From the NCBI RefSeq assembly GCF_031581025.1, contig NZ_JAVLCA010000005.1: a DNA stretch of 64,000 nucleotides. One strand, given 5' to 3'. Shown here piece by piece: positions 49,830 to 58,402 of this stretch. The stretch comes from Salibaculum sp031581025. GTDB taxonomy: Bacteria; Pseudomonadota; Alphaproteobacteria; Rhodobacterales; Rhodobacteraceae. A model generated the notes under the pieces. The model saw nothing but the letters and a program-made list of their open reading frames with translations, was not told where the DNA came from and searched no databases. Numbering within the stretch: the stretch's first letter is position 1; each line of letters starts with the position of its first letter. Made by a program: the position numbers and the translations under genes.

Positions 49830-50864
49830 TCAGCCCCGCCGGCGGCGTCCGCCCCGGCGTGGGCTGGGGGCATCCGCCGCGTCCTCGGTGCCGTCGGCGG
49901 CCGAGGAAAACCCGCCAAGCGCGGCGGCGATCTGGTCCAGCGTTGGGCGCTCGCCCCTTGGCCGGGTCTCCAGGGCCTCGCGCATGGCGCGCAGATGCTC
50001 GGGGGTGGTGCCGCAGCAGCCGCCGATGATCATGGCGCCGCAATCGCGCGCCAGGGCCGCGTAATCGGCCATCAGCGCCGGGGTGCCGTCGTAATGAATA
50101 TGCCCGTCCACGTATTTCGGGATGCCCGCGTTGCCCTTGGCGATCATCGGGGTGTCCGGCCCGGCGGCGGCGAACCCCAGCATGGTGCGCAGCAGATCCG
50201 AGGCACCGACACCGCAATTGGCCCCGAAGGCCAGCGGCGGATGGTCCAGTTTGCCCACCAGCTTGACCATGTCGGCGCTGGTCAGACCCATCATGGTGCG
50301 CCCCGCGGTGTCAAAGCTCATGGTGCCGCACCAGGGCATGTCCGCCAGCGCGAAGGCCTGCGCGGCGGCCTTGTATTCCTCGGGCGCGCTGATCGTCTCG
50401 ACCCAGAGAACATCCACGCCGCCCGCTTTCAGCGCCTCGGCCTGTTCGTGGAAGATCTCGACGGCGATCTCGTGGGTCAGGCTGCCCATGGGGGCCATGA
50501 TCTCGCCCGTGGGGCCGACCGACCCGGCGACGACAACGTCCCGCCCGGCGGTGTCGGCGACGTCGCGGCCCATCTCGGCGGCGGCGCGGTTCAATTCGCC
50601 CACGCGATCTTGACCGTCGTGCAGCTTCAGCCGCGCGGCATTGGCCCCGAAGGAATTGGTCAGGAACAGGTCCGACCCGGCCTCGACCGCGCCGGAATAA
50701 AGTGCGCGGATGCGGTCGGGATGGTCGAGGTTCCAAAATTCGGGCGCATCGCCCGATTGCAGCCCCATGTTGAACAGCGTGGTGCCTGTCGCCCCGTCGG
50801 CCAGCAGCCAGTCGCGCTGTGCCAGAAGGCGGGACAGGGCATTATCCGGTGTGGTCTGTGGCAT
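49830..50864 (-). CDS. bmt: Homocysteine S-methyltransferase domain protein (betaine-homocysteine methyltransferase-like)
   Basis: The 344-residue TIM-barrel has zinc cysteines in GANCGVG and IIGGCCGTTP, and the start LLADGATGTTLFNMG. It transfers a methyl group to homocysteine. It is the right size for the first MetH module alone. It lies near the corrinoid protein and DUF1638 genes. ATG 50864 with GGAG. Confidence 0.9.
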   Translation of the reverse strand: MPQTTPDNALSRLLAQRDWLLADGATGTTLFNMGLQSGDAPEFWNLDHPDRIRALYSGAVEAGSDLFLTNSFGANAARLKLHDGQDRVGELNRAAAEMGRDVADTAGRDVVVAGSVGPTGEIMAPMGSLTHEIAVEIFHEQAEALKAGGVDVLWVETISAPEEYKAAAQAFALADMPWCGTMSFDTAGRTMMGLTSADMVKLVGKLDHPPLAFGANCGVGASDLLRTMLGFAAAGPDTPMIAKGNAGIPKYVDGHIHYDGTPALMADYAALARDCGAMIIGGCCGTTPEHLRAMREALETRPRGERPTLDQIAAALGGFSSAADGTEDAADAPSPRRGGRRRRG

Positions 50865-50917
50865 GACGGGCTCCGGTCCGGTCAGAAGGGGCGCCGACGC
50901 GTGGCGGGGGCGCGGCC

Positions 50918-51232
50918 TCAGTTCTCGGTGGCGAGCTGCGCCTTGGCTTGCGTGAGGCATTCGGCCATCTTGGCGCGGATGGTCGCCTCGTCGGCCTTGG
51001 CGCCAAGATCGCCGGCCAGCTTGCGATAGACATCCTCGTGGCCGGCCTCCTCGAAGTCGGCCTTCACGACCTCCCGGGCATAGGCCTCGGCCGCGTCGCC
51101 GGTCTTGCCCAGAAGCTCGGCTGCCCAGAGCCCGACGAGCCTGTTGCGGCGGGCCTCGGCCTTGAACTGCATCTCAGCGTCGTGGGCGAACTTGTTCTCG
51201 AAGGCGTTTTCGCGATCATCGAAGGTGGACAT
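50918..51232 (-). CDS. DUF1476 protein (F1-ATPase inhibitor zeta family)
   Basis: The 104-residue protein starts FDDRENAFENKFAHDAEM, the inhibitory N-terminus of the alphaproteobacterial zeta subunit, which blocks ATP hydrolysis by F1. The rest is helical. ATG 51232. Divergent from purC. Confidence 0.9.
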   Translation of the reverse strand: MSTFDDRENAFENKFAHDAEMQFKAEARRNRLVGLWAAELLGKTGDAAEAYAREVVKADFEEAGHEDVYRKLAGDLGAKADEATIRAKMAECLTQAKAQLATEN

Positions 51233-51375
51233 GGGGCGAACCTCGTCGTTGCTGGTCTCGGGGCAGGTGTTTGATCCTGATATGCCCGCTGCGAGGCTTG
51301 CCCGCAAGGGACGCTTGCCCTAAGAGGCGCAGATGCCGCAACCCGCATCGGGTCGCCGGCGGAAACGGAGCATCA

Positions 51376-52134
51376 ATGGCACGGCGCAACAAGATCTACG
51401 AAGGCAAGGCGAAGGTTCTCTATGAAGGTCCCGAGCCCGGCACGCTGGTTCAGTATTTCAAGGACGATGCCACCGCCAATAACGCCGAGAAGCGCGACGT
51501 TATCGACGGCAAGGGCGTGCTCAACAACCGCCTGAGCGAATTCTTCATGATGGGGCTGGGCAACATCGGCGTGCCGACCCATTTCATCAAGCGCCTGAAC
51601 ATGCGCGAACAGCTGATCCGGCAGGTCGAGGTGATCCCGCTCGAGGTGATCGTGCGCAACTATGCCGCCGGCTCCATGGCCAAGCGGCTGGGCCTGGAAG
51701 AAGGCACGCCGCTGCCGCGCCCGATCGTCGAATATTCTTACAAGGAGGATGCCCTGGGCGACCCGCTGGTGCCCGAGGAATATATCCTGGCCTTCGGCTG
51801 GGCCACCCAGCAGGACCTTGACGATATCCTGTCGCTGGCGCTGCGGGTCAATGATTTCATGTCCGGGGTCATGCATGGCGTCGGAATCAGGCTGGTGGAT
51901 TTCAAGATCGAGATCGGCCGCCTCTGGGATGGCGACTACATGCGCCTTGTCGTGGCCGACGAGATTAGCCCGGACAGCTGCCGCCTGTGGGATGTCGAGA
52001 CCGGCCAGAAGCTCGACAAGGACGTCTTCCGCCGCGACCTGGGCAACCTGACCGACGCCTACACCGAGGTGGCCCGGCGCCTGGGCGTGATCCCCGCCAA
52101 TTCCGCGCATCCCAAGCCGACGCTGATCAACTGA
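51376..52134 (+). CDS. purC: Phosphoribosylaminoimidazole-succinocarboxamide synthase
   Basis: The 252-residue enzyme makes SAICAR. Motifs: YEGKAKVLYEG, VRNYAAGS and LVDFKIEIG. ATG 51376 behind GGAG. First of the purC-purS-adh-purQ run. Confidence 0.97.
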   Translation: MARRNKIYEGKAKVLYEGPEPGTLVQYFKDDATANNAEKRDVIDGKGVLNNRLSEFFMMGLGNIGVPTHFIKRLNMREQLIRQVEVIPLEVIVRNYAAGSMAKRLGLEEGTPLPRPIVEYSYKEDALGDPLVPEEYILAFGWATQQDLDDILSLALRVNDFMSGVMHGVGIRLVDFKIEIGRLWDGDYMRLVVADEISPDSCRLWDVETGQKLDKDVFRRDLGNLTDAYTEVARRLGVIPANSAHPKPTLIN

Positions 52135-52185
52135 TCTGCCGCCACCGATGCGCCGACGTTACGAGATGAAGACAGGAGCTTGCCC

Positions 52186-52428
52186 ATGACCACCTCCGTG
52201 AAAGCCAAGGTCATCGTGATGCTGAAACAGGGTGTTCTGGACCCGCAGGGCGAGGCGGTGCGCCATGCCCTGGGCGCGCTTGGTTTCGACGGGGTGGAAG
52301 GCGTGCGCCAGGGCAAGGTCATCGAGCTGGACCTCGCCGCCGGCACCGGCGAGGAGACGGTGCGCAAGATGTGCGAGAAGCTGCTCGCCAACACCGTGAT
52401 CGAGAGCTACCGGATCGAGATCGACTGA
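52186..52428 (+). CDS. purS: FGAM synthase subunit PurS
   Basis: The 80-residue protein (VIVMLKQGVLDPQGEAV) is the structural subunit that couples PurQ and PurL. ATG 52186 with AGGAG. Its TGA overlaps the next ATG by one base. Confidence 0.95.
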   Translation: MTTSVKAKVIVMLKQGVLDPQGEAVRHALGALGFDGVEGVRQGKVIELDLAAGTGEETVRKMCEKLLANTVIESYRIEID

Positions 52429-53468
52429 TGCGCGCGGCGGTCCTGCGCGAGATCCGCCAGCCGCTGAGCCTGGAGGGCCGGCCCGATCCCGGCTGTCCGG
52501 CTGACGGGGTGGTCTGCCGGGTGCTGGCCAGCGGCATCTGCCGCAGCGACTGGCACGCCTGGGAGGGGGGTGATCCGGTCCCGCTGCCGCATATCCCCGG
52601 CCATGAATACTGCGGCGAGGTCCTGGCCGTGGGCCGCGACGTGCGCCGCTGGGCCGTGGGCGACAGGGTCATCGCGCCCTTCATCCTGGCCTGCGGGCAC
52701 TGCCCCGACTGTGCCGCCGGGCATCAGACGGCCTGCGCCGACCAGATCGTGCCGGGCTTTACCTGCGCCGGGTCCTTCGCGGAATACATCGCCGTCCCAC
52801 GGGCCGACCACAACCTGACCACCTTGCCCGCCGGGCTCGACCCGGCCCTGGCCGCCGCCCTGGGCTGCCGTGTCACAACGGCCTGGCACGCGCTCACGGG
52901 CCGCGCGGCGCTGCGCCCGGGCGAATGGCTGGCCGTCCTCGGCGGCGGCGGCATCGGGATGTCGGCGCTGCTGCTGGCCAAGGGGCTGGGCGCGCGGGTG
53001 GCCGTGGTGGACGTGGTGCCGGAGAAACTGTCCGAAGCCGCGCGTCTGGGGGCCGATGCCACGATCGACGCCCGCGACGGCGACCCGGCCGCGGCGGTGC
53101 GCGCGGTGACGGGCGGTGGCGCGGATGTCGCCCTCGAGGCGCTCGGCCGCCCCGAGACCTCTGCCAATGCCCTGAAATCCCTGCGCAAGCTGGGCCGCAT
53201 GGTGCAGGTGGGCATGCCCGCGGGCGACCATGTGACCATGGCGCTGCCGATGGACGTGGTCTATTCGGGGCAACTAGCGATCTACGGCACCCGCGGGATG
53301 CCGGCCTGGCGCTATCCCTCGCTGTTGTCCTTCATCGAAGGCGCCGGGCTGGACCTGTCGCCGCTGGTCACGCGCCGCGTGGCGCTGTCGGGGGCCAGCG
53401 CCGAACTGGCCGCCTTCGACGGGCCGACCCCGCCGGGCATCGCCGTCATTACAGATTTTCAGCACTAA
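52428..53468 (+). CDS. Zinc-dependent alcohol dehydrogenase inserted in the pur run
   Basis: The 346-residue MDR enzyme has catalytic zinc ligands C38 and H59 (GHEYCGE), structural cysteines C89/C92/C95/C103 and the nucleotide loop LGGGGIGMSA. It overlaps purS by one base and precedes purQ by 61 bp, so it is co-transcribed with purine genes though its reaction has no known place in that pathway. Substrate unknown. Confidence 0.92.
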   Translation: MRAAVLREIRQPLSLEGRPDPGCPADGVVCRVLASGICRSDWHAWEGGDPVPLPHIPGHEYCGEVLAVGRDVRRWAVGDRVIAPFILACGHCPDCAAGHQTACADQIVPGFTCAGSFAEYIAVPRADHNLTTLPAGLDPALAAALGCRVTTAWHALTGRAALRPGEWLAVLGGGGIGMSALLLAKGLGARVAVVDVVPEKLSEAARLGADATIDARDGDPAAAVRAVTGGGADVALEALGRPETSANALKSLRKLGRMVQVGMPAGDHVTMALPMDVVYSGQLAIYGTRGMPAWRYPSLLSFIEGAGLDLSPLVTRRVALSGASAELAAFDGPTPPGIAVITDFQH

Positions 53469-53529
53469 GGCGCGTGAACCCGCCCGCAAAGGCCTGTATC
53501 CAACCGCAAAGCACCCGAGGAGAGCCCCC

Positions 53530-54198
53530 ATGAAAGTCGCCGTCCTGCAATTTCCCGGCTCCAACTGCGACCGTGACCTGGCCGTGGCCCTGCGCCAGGC
53601 CGGGGCCGATGTCACCGTGGTCTGGCACAAGGACAACGGCCTGCCCGCGGGCACCGACCTCGTGGCGGTGCCGGGCGGCTTTTCCTTTGGCGATTACCTG
53701 CGTTGCGGGGCCATCGCCGCCAATTCGCCGATCTGCCGCGCGCTGGTGCGCCATGCCGAGCGGGGCGGCTACGTGCTGGGCGTGTGCAACGGCTTTCAGG
53801 TGTTGACCGAAACCGGGCTGTTGCCCGGCGCCCTGATGCGCAATCGCGACCTCAAGTACATCTGCAAACCCGTTGATCTGACAGTGGAAACCACCGACAG
53901 CGTCTTTAGCGAAGGCTATGGGCCGGGCGACGGGATCACCCTGCCCGTCGCGCATCATGACGGCAACTATTTCGCCGATGAGGCGGTGCTTGAGGCCCTG
54001 CGCGCCGAGGATCGGATCGCCTTCACATACTGCGACAACCCCAATGGATCGGTCGCGGATATCGCCGGCATCCTGTCGCAAAACCGCCGGGTGCTGGGAA
54101 TGATGCCACACCCCGAACGCGCCGTCGATCCGGCCCATGGCGGCACCGACGGGGCGGCGCTTTTCCGTGCTCTTGTCGGGCAACTGGCCGAGGCCTGA
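53530..54198 (+). CDS. purQ: FGAM synthase glutaminase subunit PurQ
   Basis: The 222-residue class I amidotransferase has the nucleophile Cys in GVCNGFQVL, an HPERAVDP His-Glu pair and the start VAVLQFPGSNCDRD. It feeds ammonia to PurL. Confidence 0.96.
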   Translation: MKVAVLQFPGSNCDRDLAVALRQAGADVTVVWHKDNGLPAGTDLVAVPGGFSFGDYLRCGAIAANSPICRALVRHAERGGYVLGVCNGFQVLTETGLLPGALMRNRDLKYICKPVDLTVETTDSVFSEGYGPGDGITLPVAHHDGNYFADEAVLEALRAEDRIAFTYCDNPNGSVADIAGILSQNRRVLGMMPHPERAVDPAHGGTDGAALFRALVGQLAEA

Positions 54199-54233
54199 TG
54201 GACGCGGCGCCCTGGGCGGGGTAGATTCGCCGC

Positions 54234-55982
54234 ATGTCCGAAGGGGATCAGATGCGCCGCGCGGGCGGCAACTGGGCGGTGCGGCTCACGGTGCTGGGGC
54301 TGCTGGCCGTGGCGGCGACGGTGGTCTACTGGTCCGACCGGCTGCTGACCGAGCGCTTTACCGAGCGCACTCGCAACAGCGCCGAGGTGCGGGTTGCGCT
54401 CTATTCGGCCAACCTGCTCAGCGAGTTGCAGCGCAATTCCATCGTGCCACAGCTTTTGGCGCGCGACCCGGCGCTGATCGGGGCGCTGAACTCGGGCGAC
54501 TATTCGCAATCCACCGCGCGGCTGCTGAGCTTCGTGGACGAGATCGGCGCCGCCTCGCTGCTGCTGCTGGACCGCGAGGGGCACATCGTCGCGGCGACCG
54601 ACCGGGAACGGCTGGGCCAGAACCAGCGGTCGAATCCGCATTTCGTCGAGGCGCTGCGGTCCAACGAGACGGTCTTCACCGTCGAGGAACGCCCCGAGGG
54701 CGGCTTTGCCTTTACCTATGCGCGCCGGATCATGGCGAACCAGGTCACGCTGGGGGTGGTTGCGGTCGAGGTGGACCTGGCCAAGCTCGAACGCAGCTGG
54801 GCGGGCATCTCGGATGCGGTTATGGTGACCGACAGCGAGGGCCGCGTGATCCTGGCCACCGAGCCGCGCTGGCGCGGGCGCCCCGCCCCAGAGGCGCTGT
54901 CGCTGGTGCCGCCGCAGACCGCGATCGAACGGGGCCTGCGCAGTGCCCCGGGCTGGTCGGCCCTGCCGATCGAGAGCTACCTGCGCGGCGATGGAGTCAT
55001 GCGCCAGGCGGTCCGCGTGCCTTTCCAGGGCTGGCAACTGATCAGCTTTACCACCTATGCCTCGGTGCGCGAACGGGTGAACTCGATCCTGGCGCTTGAA
55101 ATCATGGGGTTTGCGATTCTCCTGACGCTGGTGTTCTGGGGGCTGAGCCGCAAATCGGCGCTGCGGATGCGGGTCTTTCAGCGCGAGTCGGCGGAGCTTC
55201 GCCAGTTGAACGTGCGCTTGCAGCGGGAAATTGCCGAGCGCGAGAAGGTCGAGAAGGACCTCGAAGTGGCCGAACAGACCGTGGCGCAGACCTCGAAACT
55301 GGCCGCGCTTGGCGAGATGTCGGCGGCTGTCAGCCACGAGTTGAACCAGCCGCTGGCGGCGATGAAGACCTACCTAGCTGGCGCGCGGTTGCTGTTGTCG
55401 CGGCACCGCCCCGAAGAGGCGCTGGCCAGTTTCCAGCGCATCGACGGCCTGATCGAGCGCATGGGCCAGATTACCAAGCAACTCAAGTCCTATGCGCGCA
55501 AGGGCGGCGACACGCTCGAACCCGTCGACGTCAAGGAGGCCGTGCTCTCGGCCCTGTCGATGATGGAGCCGCAACTGCGCCAGCGCCAGGTCGCGATCAG
55601 CCAGGCGCTGCCCGACGGGCCGGTGCGGGTGCTGGCCGACCGGCTGCGGCTGGAACAGGTCATCATCAACCTGCTGCGCAATGCGCTGGACGCCACCAAG
55701 CCCGTCGAGGAGCCCGCCGTGGATATCCTGCTGGCCCAGGGCGAGACGGTTCGGCTGAGCCTGCGCGACAACGGCCCGGGCATTGCCGATCTCGACAGTC
55801 TGTTCGAGCCCTTCTACACCACCAAGGAACCCGGTGACGGTGTCGGGCTGGGCCTTGCCATTTCCTCGGGCATCGTGAACGATTTCGGGGGGCGTCTGAC
55901 TGCGCGGAACGCCGCCGATGGCGGCGCGGTCTTCGAGGTGCAATTGCCGGCCTGGACGGCCGAACGTGAAGCAGCGGAGTGA
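54234..55982 (+). CDS. dctB: C4-dicarboxylate sensor histidine kinase DctB
   Basis: The 582-residue kinase has a membrane helix near the N-terminus, a double-PAS type periplasmic sensor, a second helix near 290 and a coiled coil. Then come the H-box (AAVSHELNQPLAAMKTY), N-box and G-boxes (DNGPGIA, GVGLGLAIS). DctB senses succinate-type acids. dctD follows. Confidence 0.92.
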   Translation: MSEGDQMRRAGGNWAVRLTVLGLLAVAATVVYWSDRLLTERFTERTRNSAEVRVALYSANLLSELQRNSIVPQLLARDPALIGALNSGDYSQSTARLLSFVDEIGAASLLLLDREGHIVAATDRERLGQNQRSNPHFVEALRSNETVFTVEERPEGGFAFTYARRIMANQVTLGVVAVEVDLAKLERSWAGISDAVMVTDSEGRVILATEPRWRGRPAPEALSLVPPQTAIERGLRSAPGWSALPIESYLRGDGVMRQAVRVPFQGWQLISFTTYASVRERVNSILALEIMGFAILLTLVFWGLSRKSALRMRVFQRESAELRQLNVRLQREIAEREKVEKDLEVAEQTVAQTSKLAALGEMSAAVSHELNQPLAAMKTYLAGARLLLSRHRPEEALASFQRIDGLIERMGQITKQLKSYARKGGDTLEPVDVKEAVLSALSMMEPQLRQRQVAISQALPDGPVRVLADRLRLEQVIINLLRNALDATKPVEEPAVDILLAQGETVRLSLRDNGPGIADLDSLFEPFYTTKEPGDGVGLGLAISSGIVNDFGGRLTARNAADGGAVFEVQLPAWTAEREAAE

Positions 55983-55990
55983 GGTGCGCC

Positions 55991-57325
55991 ATGGCTCAAG
56001 CCATGAAAATCGCCATCGTCGATGACGAACAGGACATGCGGCAGTCGATCTCGCAGTGGCTGGCGCTGTCGGGCTATGACACCGAGGCCTTCGCCAGCGC
56101 CGAGGAGGCCCTCAAGGGCATCGGCAGCGATTATCCCGGCATCGTGGTCACCGACATCCGCATGCCCGGGATGGACGGGATGCAGTTCCTCAAGAAGCTC
56201 AAGAGCCAGGACAGCGCTTTGCCGGTCATCATGATCACCGGGCATGGCGACGTGCCCATGGCCGTCGAGGCGATGCGGGTGGGGGCCTATGATTTTCTCG
56301 AAAAGCCCTTCAACCCCGACCGCATGACCGAACTGGCGCGCAAGGCCAGTACCGCGCGGCGTCTGGCGCTGGACAACCGCGCCCTGCGCCGCGAGCTGTC
56401 CGATGGCAGCGCGCTGATGTCCAAGCTGATCGGGGCCAGCCCGATCATGGAACGCCTCAAGGAGGATATCCTGGACCTGGGACAGGCCGACGGCCATGTC
56501 CTGATCGAAGGTGAGACCGGCACCGGCAAGACGCTGGTGGCCCATGCGCTGCACGCGGTTGGCGCGCGGGCCAGCAAGAAATTCGTGCTGATCTCCTGCC
56601 AGGCTTATGACGAGGCCGCGCTGGCGCGGCGGCTGTTCGGCCCGGTGGACCAGGACGACCCGATCCCGGCCATGGAAGAGGCCCGCGGCGGCACCCTCGT
56701 GCTGGAAGACATCGAGGCGCTGAGCCGCGACACCCAGGCGCGGCTGCTCACCGCGATGAACGAGCAGGGCACTCCGGGCGAGACCCGCATCGTGGCCATC
56801 TGCAACCTTCAGGACGAGGGCAAGACCTGCGAGAGCGAGCTGCGCTCGGATCTGTTCTATCGGCTGGCCGCCCTGCGCATCACCGTGCCGCCTCTGCGCC
56901 AGCGCGGCGAGGACATCCTGGCGCTGTTCACCCGGCTGAGCGAGCAGTTTGCCGATGAATACGGCTGTGACGCGCCCCATGTCAGCGCCCAGGAGGCCGC
57001 GCAGCTGCTGCAGGCGCCCTGGCCGGGCAACGTGCGCCAGCTGATCAACGTGGCCGAACGGGCGGTCTTGCAGAACCGGCGCGGGACCGGCTCCATCGCC
57101 TCGTTGCTGATGGCGGATGAGGACGTGCCAGAACAGGCCATGACCACCGAAGGCAAGCCGCTCAAGGAGTATGTCGAGGCCTTCGAGCGGATGCTCATCG
57201 ACAACACCATGCGCCGGCACCGCGGCTCGATCGCCAATGTGATGGAGGAACTGTCGCTGCCGCGCCGGACCCTGAACGAGAAGATGGCCAAGTACGGCCT
57301 GCAAAGGTCGGACTACTTGGAGTGA
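55991..57325 (+). CDS. dctD: DctD-type response regulator lacking GAFTGA
   Basis: The 444-residue NtrC-family regulator has a receiver (D55), an AAA+ domain (Walker A GETGTGKT at 174-181) and a Fis-type HTH. The segment 214-235, where GAFTGA should lie, reads LFGPVDQDDPIPAMEEARGG, so the sigma-54 contact loop is missing. Walker B reads LVLEDIEAL. Sigma-54-independent action, as known for Rhodobacter NtrC, is likely. Confidence 0.9.
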   Translation: MAQAMKIAIVDDEQDMRQSISQWLALSGYDTEAFASAEEALKGIGSDYPGIVVTDIRMPGMDGMQFLKKLKSQDSALPVIMITGHGDVPMAVEAMRVGAYDFLEKPFNPDRMTELARKASTARRLALDNRALRRELSDGSALMSKLIGASPIMERLKEDILDLGQADGHVLIEGETGTGKTLVAHALHAVGARASKKFVLISCQAYDEAALARRLFGPVDQDDPIPAMEEARGGTLVLEDIEALSRDTQARLLTAMNEQGTPGETRIVAICNLQDEGKTCESELRSDLFYRLAALRITVPPLRQRGEDILALFTRLSEQFADEYGCDAPHVSAQEAAQLLQAPWPGNVRQLINVAERAVLQNRRGTGSIASLLMADEDVPEQAMTTEGKPLKEYVEAFERMLIDNTMRRHRGSIANVMEELSLPRRTLNEKMAKYGLQRSDYLE

Positions 57326-57987
57326 GTGACAGTCCCCGCGCCCTGCTGTTCGATATGGACGGTCTGCTGCTGGACACCGAGCGTGTCGTGCAGGCCGCCT
57401 TCGTTGAGGAATGCGCCCGGCTCGGCCGGGTGGGCGACGAGGTGCGCGACTTCTTCCTCGCGCTGGTGGGCACATCGGGGGCCGAGGCGTCAGACCGGGC
57501 CGGCCGTTTTCTGGGCACGGGCGTGGACATGGACGCCTTCAACGCCGCGATCGAGACCAATTTCAACACGCGCATGGCCCAGGGCGTGATGCTGCGCCCC
57601 ACCGTGGCCGAGGTGATCCCGGCGCTGGCCGCGGCCGGGCACGCCATGGCCGTTGTCACCTCGACTCGGGGCGATCGGGCGCGTCATCACCTGGACGAGG
57701 CCGGCCTGCTGGGGCATTTCCGCTTTGTGCTGGGGGGCGACGAAGTGCCCAGTCCAAAGCCCGACCCCGCGCCGTACCGCATGGCCGCCGAGCGCCTGGG
57801 CCATGCGCCGGGCGACGCCCTGGCCTTTGAAGACAGCGATACCGGCACCACGGCGGCAGTGCAGGCGGGCTGCACCACGGTGCAGATTCCCGACCTGCGT
57901 CCGGCGGGGCAGGCGTTGCCCGACCTGGGTCAGCATGTCAGCGAAACCCTGGCGGCAGGGCTTGCCCTGTTCGATCTGCCGGGCTGA
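57322..57987 (+). CDS. HAD family phosphatase (beta-phosphoglucomutase-like)
   Basis: The 221-residue protein has FDMDGLLLDTE and the later VVTST and FEDSDTGTTAA motifs. It starts with GTG overlapping the dctD stop. Substrate unknown; GPH/PGMB-type sugar phosphatases are alternatives. Confidence 0.9.
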   Translation: MSDSPRALLFDMDGLLLDTERVVQAAFVEECARLGRVGDEVRDFFLALVGTSGAEASDRAGRFLGTGVDMDAFNAAIETNFNTRMAQGVMLRPTVAEVIPALAAAGHAMAVVTSTRGDRARHHLDEAGLLGHFRFVLGGDEVPSPKPDPAPYRMAAERLGHAPGDALAFEDSDTGTTAAVQAGCTTVQIPDLRPAGQALPDLGQHVSETLAAGLALFDLPG

Positions 57988-58402
57988 TTTTCGAACACCC
58001 GTCAGTTTCACATTGTAATCTGCCCTGCGCCTGACTTATGTAGGCAGAACAGGCCTCGGGCAGGTCCAGCTCCTGTCCCCGGTTTGAACGGATTTTCCGT
58101 CAAGGTATCGCGGAGAAAGACCCGACCTTCACGGACGACAGAATATGGTCCCGCCACCGGCAGGCCATTGGAACAGCCCGCGGGCGCGGACCCTGACAGG
58201 ATCATCGCGCCGGGCCACTGAATTGGCGGCCTCCGGGCCGTCGGAGAAGAAACGCGATGCACGGCGTGAGCAGGACAGTTCGGACAGGCGCGGCCCAAGG
58301 GCCCGCACTGACTGTCCCCGCGCGCATCGCCAGCACTGGACATGACGTGGCACAGGATGCGCCCCCTGGGGCGGGTCCCTCTGCGTCGTGCGAACGGATA
58401 GA
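57988..58402 (+). promoter_or_regulatory. Long leader of rne, with candidate promoter
   Basis: 415 bp without a gene. A TTGTAA (58013-58018) and TATGTA (58037-58042) pair gives a plausible promoter with an 18-bp spacer, so the transcript would have a leader of about 350 bases. Several GC-rich dyads lie within it. RNase E genes are often autoregulated through such leaders. The fold is not computed. Confidence 0.45.
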
